A stretch of 39,471 nt of DNA, taken from NCBI GenBank assembly GCA_018457135.1, contig JAGGDU010000082.1:1-39471 (forward strand), in the 5' to 3' direction. Made by a program: the position numbers and the translations under genes. This document shows positions 34,364 to 39,471 of the stretch, piece by piece. Source of the DNA: Trichodesmium erythraeum GBRTRLIN201. Lineage in GTDB: Bacteria > Cyanobacteriota > Cyanobacteriia > Cyanobacteriales > Microcoleaceae. The notes under the pieces are model-generated. The model worked only from the letters and a program-made list of their open reading frames with translations, did not search any database and was not told where the DNA came from. Positions within the stretch are counted from its first letter, which is position 1; each line of letters opens with the position of its first letter.

Positions 34364-35502
34364 TGTGAAACTTAAACAATTTAATAATTTAAATTAGACT
34401 ATAATGCCTGTAAATCAAAGGTTTGACCTCGAAGTTCTCCCTAAACATGAAAGAAAGAAATCTTACTAAAATGCCTACTTGCTTAGACAGGTGACACCAA
34501 AATTTTAACGATTGTTTGTTGTAAAAACCTATTGTAGAAAAAAGGACTTATGCACTCAAATAAGAAACCAGATTTATTGTCTTAATTATTGCTTTGTCCT
34601 CTTACGAAATTTCGTCTCATAACCCAGTTTCTACATATCGGTTATGTTCCCTTGAATATTTACATTTTAGTGAAAGGAAGGCAGAGTTTAGAATGCAAGA
34701 GGCATAAGAGTTTATTCCACTTGTGACTTGATATTATACACAAACGATGCTCAAGGAAATGATATAAGTCTGAGGAAACTTTTGTATGACTGTATCAAGT
34801 CCATAAGTGTGTTCCCCATAGAAGTACATATTTTGAGCAACTCTAATTTCACTAATATTTATCTGATATCAACTCCAAGTATAAAATCCGGCTTGTCCCA
34901 TCGCCTAATATCTTATTTAACAATAGCTGTAACTTTAAAAAATATTTTCTTACACTTGGCAGATTTTGTATGAACTACTACCTAAATTTTGCGGAATAGC
35001 AAAGGTAAGTTCTGTAGATCAAAATCGATGGAAGCTACAGCTATCTTGTTATTTTGATAGGTAATTTATAACTTTTGTTTAGTTCATCAAAAAGTTTTTG
35101 AATTTGATTATAAAAAATTTAGAGCTATAGAACAGAGCAAAAACTGGCTAATAGTAGCTTTAAACAAAAAAATATTTACTTTATCATAGTCAACAATTGC
35201 TTAGTCCAAGTCAAAAAGATTAATTTTATTGACTTGCAAATTATCTCAAATATGTAATACCAAATCTCAAAAGCATTGCTATATTTTATTGCTCGTAGAT
35301 ATTAGGAAGAAAAGAAACGAATAATATATCTTTCCTCTTTCTATGTAATGTTTAAAAAACTTACTTTAACTGGGTTATTCTTAATAACTGAAGTTTTTAT
35401 CAAAAATAGCATTATTTTGGGAAAGTGGTATAAAATATATACTTTATTAAGAATAAGAATAACGAAAATATTGTATGAAAAACAAGGAGGTGAAAATCAA
35501 TT
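34364..35502. other. Long non-coding stretch
   Basis: No gene supported. It holds a fold-back element (34563-34632) and an aggacttatgc end (34543-34553). An open frame at 34728-34973 has no ribosome site, domain or typical composition. Confidence 0.55.
34563..34632. mobile_element. MITE-like fold-back element, copy B
   Basis: 70 bp from agaaaccagatttatt to aacccagtttct. It is the inverse-orientation relative of copy A at 1158-1226 and of almost the same length. Confidence 0.5.
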
Positions 35503-35730
35503 ATGACATCAAATAACTATACCCGCTTTATTAATTTCTTGCAAAATGAATTATCTATATCTTCAGCTTATATCGCAATTGCTGAACGAGCTAGTATTAC
35601 TTCAGAATTACCATGCCCTCAACCAGATTCTAATGCTTTATCGATGATTTTGTGGCAATATGGTTTAGTTACTTTAGAACAATTAGACAAAATATTTGAT
35701 TGGCTACAAAACACTTATGAGTTCAACTAA
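35503..35730 (+). CDS. DUF2949 family protein
   Basis: 75 aa, with a perfect ribosome binding site (aaggaggtga at 35484-35493) nine bases before ATG. The C-terminal half SMILWQYGLVTLEQLDKIFD is the signature of DUF2949, a small family restricted mainly to cyanobacteria and without known function. The N-terminal part (FINFLQNELSISSAYIAIAE) is helical. It is a single gene; the strong ribosome site indicates that it is well translated. Confidence 0.88.
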   Translation: MTSNNYTRFINFLQNELSISSAYIAIAERASITSELPCPQPDSNALSMILWQYGLVTLEQLDKIFDWLQNTYEFN

Positions 35731-36256
35731 AGCAAGCACTCAGCTGTCAGCTATTAGCCATCGGCTATTGTGAAATAGAATCATGAATAGCTATTAATAA
35801 ATTGAGATTGATAGAGATTTAAAATTTACTACCCAAATATGCTATTTTAATCGTCATAAGTATTCATTTAAACCTCGCTTTTTTAGGAGAGAATATGATT
35901 ACTGAAGAACTGGTTATTAGTAAAAGCTGAATGCTTACCAAGTAAATATAAAAACTACAACTACTTAAAAATAGCAAATTTAAGTCTAATTAAAAACTAA
36001 AATTAAGCACGATAAAAATAACTAAATTTGGTTTTTAAATATGTATCTAGTAGTAAAAATTTAATATAACGATCAATATCTTCACAATATATTACTATAG
36101 CAATCCTATTAAAGCTATAACACTTTGATGCTAGTTAGGAGTCGGGACTCAGGACTCAGACTTTTAAAGGTTTCAGTTAAAATTAACTGTTATAAACATT
36201 ATCGCAACAAATTTAGGATTGCTATAACTACTAAACTATTAATTTAATCAATTTAA
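35731..36256. other. Non-coding stretch with repeats
   Basis: It contains a heptamer array at 35741-35768 (cagctgt, cagctat, tagccat, cggctat), the fold-back element 36096-36226 and, inside the latter, heptamers at 36138-36160 (ggagtcg, ggactca, ggactca). No gene. Confidence 0.6.
36096..36226. mobile_element. Fold-back (MITE-like) element with TATAGCAATCCTA ends
   Basis: 131 bp with perfect 13-bp inverted ends, tatagcaatccta (36096-36108) and taggattgctata (36214-36226). A third copy of this 13-mer is at 39422-39434, near the window edge. The interior carries a heptamer array. It ends about 30 bp after the stop of the aminotransferase gene, so it could also serve as its terminator. Confidence 0.6.
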
Positions 36257-37414
36257 TTATGATTCTACTAAAACTCTAGAAGCAGCAGCTAGAGCTTCTC
36301 CTGGGGTAAAAGATTCATATCCCAAATCTCTCAAAGTAACTTCTAAGGCAGCGATCGCGCTTGTGACGTCTCTTTCACAGACAAAACCTAAATGTCCAAT
36401 GCGAAAAATTTTCCCTTTCAAGTGGTCTTGTCCACCAGCTAAAGCAATATCAAAACGTTTTTTCATAATAGCCCGTACTTTTTCTGCCTCTACTTCTGTT
36501 GGTGGAGCAACTGCTGTAACAGCAGGACTAGCTACTTTATCTGAAGCCAGTAAGGGCAAGCCTAAAGCTTTGATAGCTGCGCGAGTTGCACTTTTTAAAC
36601 GATCATGTCGAGCAAAAATATTTTCTAATCCTTCGGCTTGCATTATTCTAAGTGTGGCCTGCAAAGCAAAGAACAAATTTACTGGTGGGGTAAAGGGTGT
36701 AGTGTTTTTAGCTGCATCTTTACGATACTTACCTAAGTCAAGGTAGTAGCGTGGTAACTTAGCAGTTTCATAAGCAGTCCAAGCTTTAGGTCCCACTGCC
36801 ACAAAAGCTAAACCAGGAGGTATCATGTAACCTTTTTGAGAACCAGAAGCAACAACATCAAGACCCAACTCATCTACTGGTATACTGACTGCCCCAAGAC
36901 TTGTGACAGCATCTACAATAATCAAAGCTTCACCATGAGCTTTAACATAACCATTAATAGTTTCTAGATCATTTAGAACACCTGTAGAAGTTTCGCTATG
37001 GGTAAGAATAACTGCTTTAATTTGTTTGTCTTTATCTGCTTCTAGGTGTTGACGAAATTTCTCTGTCTCTAAAGCTTTACCCCACTCTGCTGTAATTTTC
37101 TCAACTTGGAGACCATAAGCTGTCGCGACTTCTGCCCAGCGGTCGCCAAATTTACCATTACATCCACATAGTACGCGATCGCCTGGACTGAGGAAATTAA
37201 TTATACCTGCCTCCATAGCTCCAGTACCACTAGATGCTAAGATCAACATATCATTTTTAGTTTGATGTAACCATTTAAGGTTTTCTGTCACCTCTGCCAT
37301 AATTTTAGAAAAGTCACCGCTTCTATGGCCTATTGGATGTTTGGCCATTGCGAGTAATGCTGTTTCTGGCACTGGAGTTGGTCCAGGAATCATTAACATC
37401 AATTTATCATCCAT
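36257..37414 (-). CDS. Class V PLP aminotransferase (alanine/serine-glyoxylate type)
   Basis: 385 aa. Fold type I PLP enzyme: MLMIPGPTPVPETALLAMAK start, GTGAMEAGIINFL phosphate-binding segment, IIVDAVTSLGAV (D168 holds the pyridine N), and SQKGYMIPPG, where K194 forms the Schiff base. It probably uses alanine or serine with glyoxylate, which would serve photorespiration. Homologues in cyanobacteria have been labelled the 'soluble hydrogenase 42-kDa subunit'; that name is misleading and is not used here. The ATG has aagga nine bases upstream. It has a good GC-rich third-position bias and a HIP1 site inside. A single gene, with a fold-back element downstream. Confidence 0.92.
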   Translation of the reverse strand: MDDKLMLMIPGPTPVPETALLAMAKHPIGHRSGDFSKIMAEVTENLKWLHQTKNDMLILASSGTGAMEAGIINFLSPGDRVLCGCNGKFGDRWAEVATAYGLQVEKITAEWGKALETEKFRQHLEADKDKQIKAVILTHSETSTGVLNDLETINGYVKAHGEALIIVDAVTSLGAVSIPVDELGLDVVASGSQKGYMIPPGLAFVAVGPKAWTAYETAKLPRYYLDLGKYRKDAAKNTTPFTPPVNLFFALQATLRIMQAEGLENIFARHDRLKSATRAAIKALGLPLLASDKVASPAVTAVAPPTEVEAEKVRAIMKKRFDIALAGGQDHLKGKIFRIGHLGFVCERDVTSAIAALEVTLRDLGYESFTPGEALAAASRVLVES

Positions 37415-37834
37415 TTTTTTTTCCTTTATTATGTTTAATTTGAACGGTGTCTATGTTTATTTATACAGAAGCACATCACAGTAAAAGCTTACTTTTTCTT
37501 TAAGCTTCATAAGCTTGAAAATTGTAGGATTTTATCTTTTGATTAATTTTCTAAAAGTTAAGTAACATTACAAAACTATTTACCTGTTTTTATTCTCTAC
37601 CCTCGTAATTAAAGCAAATAATTTAGCTTTTCTAGAAGAGCTGTAATTAATTTTATATTACTACTTACGACTTAGTTAAGTTCTTAATTTTTTGAGTTTT
37701 TTACTCAACTATTTATTGTAGTTATAAATAACCTAGCAAAGAGTAATTTTACCAAACAAAAGTTTATAAGCTATTTTTTTTTCATTAAGAAATTCACTAC
37801 AAATAATTTAATCTAGCCATAGCCCCTAATATTT
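37415..37834. other. Non-coding stretch
   Basis: 420 bp between the DUF5340 and aminotransferase genes. AT-rich, with no gene or clear motif seen. Confidence 0.6.
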
Positions 37835-38068
37835 TTAATATTTTTTAGTTTCATTAATAGACCAGTAATATTCTATTGGTAAATTTGCTTGTTTACAGCA
37901 TTCTTCTAACTGTTTTTGCAGTGCTAAAGCTTTCCTCACAGCCACAATAAGTTCTTGAACTTTTTGGGACTCTTTTGTGTTATAATCTACTGCCACAATT
38001 GTCTTTTTTTCTAATAATTGAAGTAGTAGTTCATAATGAATACGAGAGGGAACTGGTATTTTTTCCAT
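37835..38068 (-). CDS. DUF5340 family protein
   Basis: 77 aa from the ATG at 38066-38068, giving MEKIPVPSRIHYELLLQLLE, the expected start of this cyanobacterial family. Another ATG at 38083 would add five residues. The rest (AVRKALALQKQLEECCKQAN) is helical. Function unknown. It lies 200 bp from trpC, in the same orientation, with AT-rich DNA between. Confidence 0.82.
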   Translation of the reverse strand: MEKIPVPSRIHYELLLQLLEKKTIVAVDYNTKESQKVQELIVAVRKALALQKQLEECCKQANLPIEYYWSINETKKY

Positions 38069-38267
38069 AGTTTTATCTCTCATTGTATTTAGTAATTTCC
38101 CACTTCCCGAATTAAAGTATTGGGGGATTTAATCTTCGCTAAAGGCATAAATCTTATATTACCTCGTCACCTCAATTTTTCCTAACGAAAAACATAAATA
38201 TTCTTTTATAAGAAGTAAGTAAAAATACTTCTATAACATATTTAAATATTACAAATAGACATAGCTT

Positions 38268-39161
38268 TTAACTTTTATTTTCATTAAATAGTTGTAGCAA
38301 TGCTGTACCTGGATTTGTTTTTTTGACTAAAGACTCTCCTACTAAAACAGCATTTACACCAGCGTTTATCATAAAATTGATATCTTCATAACTATGTATT
38401 CCAGATTCACTTACAACTAAAATTCCGAGTTTTTCTAATTCTTTCTTTCTAGCTTCCATCAGTTGAAAAGTTGTTTGTAAATCCACTGAAAAATCTTCTA
38501 AGTTGCGATTATTTATACCAATTAACTTAACCCCTTCTATTCCTAATACCCGATCTAATTCTTTCAAAGTATGAACTTCAACTAATGCTGTCATTCCTAA
38601 AGAATTAACTATTTTGATAAAATATTTTAAGTCTTGGTCTGATAAAATTGCTGCTATTAATAGCACAGCATCAGCTCCATATAAGCGAGCAAAGTATATT
38701 TGATATGGATAAATTAGGAAGTCTTTACAAAGTAATGGTAAATCAACATTTTCCCTAATATTTGCCAAATTTTCAAAACTACCTTGAAAGAACTTTCTAT
38801 CTGTTAAAACTGAGATACAAGTTGCAGCATTTTCCTGATATAACTTAGCAATAGCAACTGGTTCAAAATCTTGTCTAATTACTCCTTTACTAGGAGAAGC
38901 TTTTTTCACTTCAGCTATTACAGCAAGTTGAGTTTTTCCTGTTGATAATGTAGTCAAAAAATCCAGAGGAGGAGGCATTAAGTTAATCTTTTTTCTTAAC
39001 TCAACTAAAGGTTCTTTGTCACGCAAATAATCTACCTCTTTTTCCTTATGCCAAACTATTTCCTCTAGAATATTTTTAGGCTTTGACTCTGGCACGGAAA
39101 CCTCATAGCGTAAAGTGCCCATTTCTACCGCTGGGTTTGGCGGACGGCGACGAATTTGCAT
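38268..39161 (-). CDS. trpC: Indole-3-glycerol-phosphate synthase
   Basis: 297 aa. Converts 1-(o-carboxyphenylamino)-1-deoxyribulose 5-phosphate to indole-3-glycerol phosphate in tryptophan synthesis. A (beta/alpha)8 barrel with the family blocks [15 protein letters not shown] (catalytic Lys), [63 protein letters not shown] and AVLVGESL. The N-terminal extension of about 30 residues ([20 protein letters not shown]) is usual in cyanobacterial TrpC. ATG start. Free-standing, not in a trp operon, as is normal for cyanobacteria. Confidence 0.96.
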   Translation of the reverse strand: MQIRRRPPNPAVEMGTLRYEVSVPESKPKNILEEIVWHKEKEVDYLRDKEPLVELRKKINLMPPPLDFLTTLSTGKTQLAVIAEVKKASPSKGVIRQDFEPVAIAKLYQENAATCISVLTDRKFFQGSFENLANIRENVDLPLLCKDFLIYPYQIYFARLYGADAVLLIAAILSDQDLKYFIKIVNSLGMTALVEVHTLKELDRVLGIEGVKLIGINNRNLEDFSVDLQTTFQLMEARKKELEKLGILVVSESGIHSYEDINFMINAGVNAVLVGESLVKKTNPGTALLQLFNENKS

Positions 39162-39471
39162 TTATTTTAAATAAATTACTTGATTATATTTACTTGATAC
39201 TTTTCAGCTTTTTCAATATTTAGCAATGTTGAGATTATTCAAGTCACCAATTTCCTAACAATTAATATTAGTATATAGGAACTTAAATACTTCAGTAGGC
39301 ATTGCCTATTTTTATGCAAGATATACAGTATAATAAATTCAGCTTGAAAAAATGTGTAATTAATTTTGTTTACCTGCTTAATTTAAATTGATTATCAGGT
39401 TTTCTTAACCTAGATAATCTATATAGCAATCCTAAGTAGGTTGCGGCAAAATTTCATACTGAAAAAGTTTT
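39162..39471. other. Intergenic region upstream of trpC
   Basis: No gene visible to the window end. tatagcaatccta at 39422-39434 is one terminus of the fold-back family at 36096-36226, so the other end probably lies outside the window. Confidence 0.5.

Noticed and set aside
34728-34973. Open frame of 81 codons
   Set aside because: No family, no ribosome site, and non-coding surroundings full of repeats.
36257-37414. Annotation as a soluble hydrogenase subunit
   Set aside because: The sequence is a complete class V PLP aminotransferase with its lysine and aspartate; there is nothing hydrogenase-like.
1-39471. CRISPR array, diversity-generating retroelement, prophage
   Set aside because: No regularly spaced repeats, no reverse transcriptase, no phage structural genes were found.

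Overview
The window looks like chromosome from a low-G+C filamentous cyanobacterium, most like Trichodesmium, Okeania and similar marine Oscillatoriales. That placement is inference. The evidence is: a petM gene for the cytochrome b6f complex; ycf39, a NblR-type regulator, a CyaC-type adenylate cyclase and the cyanobacterial small families DUF2949 and DUF5340; many HIP1 octamers (GCGATCGC); heptamer tandem repeats; and very low coding density with many decayed insertion sequences.

Layout. 1-3260: a lone membrane methyltransferase/reductase-like gene (1278-1937), a fold-back element (1981-2104) and a dead IS5-family element (about 2330-3233). 3264-12148: a nine-gene minus-strand block. In transcription order it holds a 109-aa protein, a 39-aa helical peptide, a Clp/HSP100-like AAA+ ATPase, a Ser/Thr kinase, a small PH-like membrane protein, its larger paralogue with TPR and SH3 domains, a VWA protein, an FHA protein and a PP2C phosphatase. 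It looks like a complete phospho-signalling machine: kinase as writer, FHA as reader, PP2C as eraser, VWA and AAA+ as remodelling parts. 12170-14030: a gene graveyard (TPR fragment, IS1-like, IS630-like and unknown fragments) next to tRNA-Gly(UCC) at 14077-14147. 14220-17738: cyaC, a REC-GAF-GAF-HK-REC-cyclase hybrid. 17740-19850: essentially empty, AT-rich.

19850-28000: a GNAT acetyltransferase, a dead small membrane gene, a prolyl oligopeptidase, then a two-gene module of a winged-helix protein and a P-loop ATPase fused to a PD-(D/E)XK-like nuclease and a helix-hairpin-helix tail, followed by a separate winged-helix gene. A tandem duplication of about 655 bp lies between the peptidase and the ATPase. 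In each copy a different gene end has decayed, and the spacing implies that the two genes were once about 30 bp apart. 28966-34292: pdxA, divergent from petM, then ycf39, nadK, a NblR-like regulator and a DUF192 protein. These are housekeeping and photosynthesis genes. 35503-39161: DUF2949, a class V aminotransferase, DUF5340 and trpC.

The most promising candidates for something undescribed are the nine-gene phospho-signalling/AAA+ block, including its 39-aa peptide, and the wHTH plus ATPase-nuclease-HhH module, which has the look of a defence or DNA-processing system. Intergenic DNA is rich in small fold-back (MITE-like) elements and heptamer repeats.
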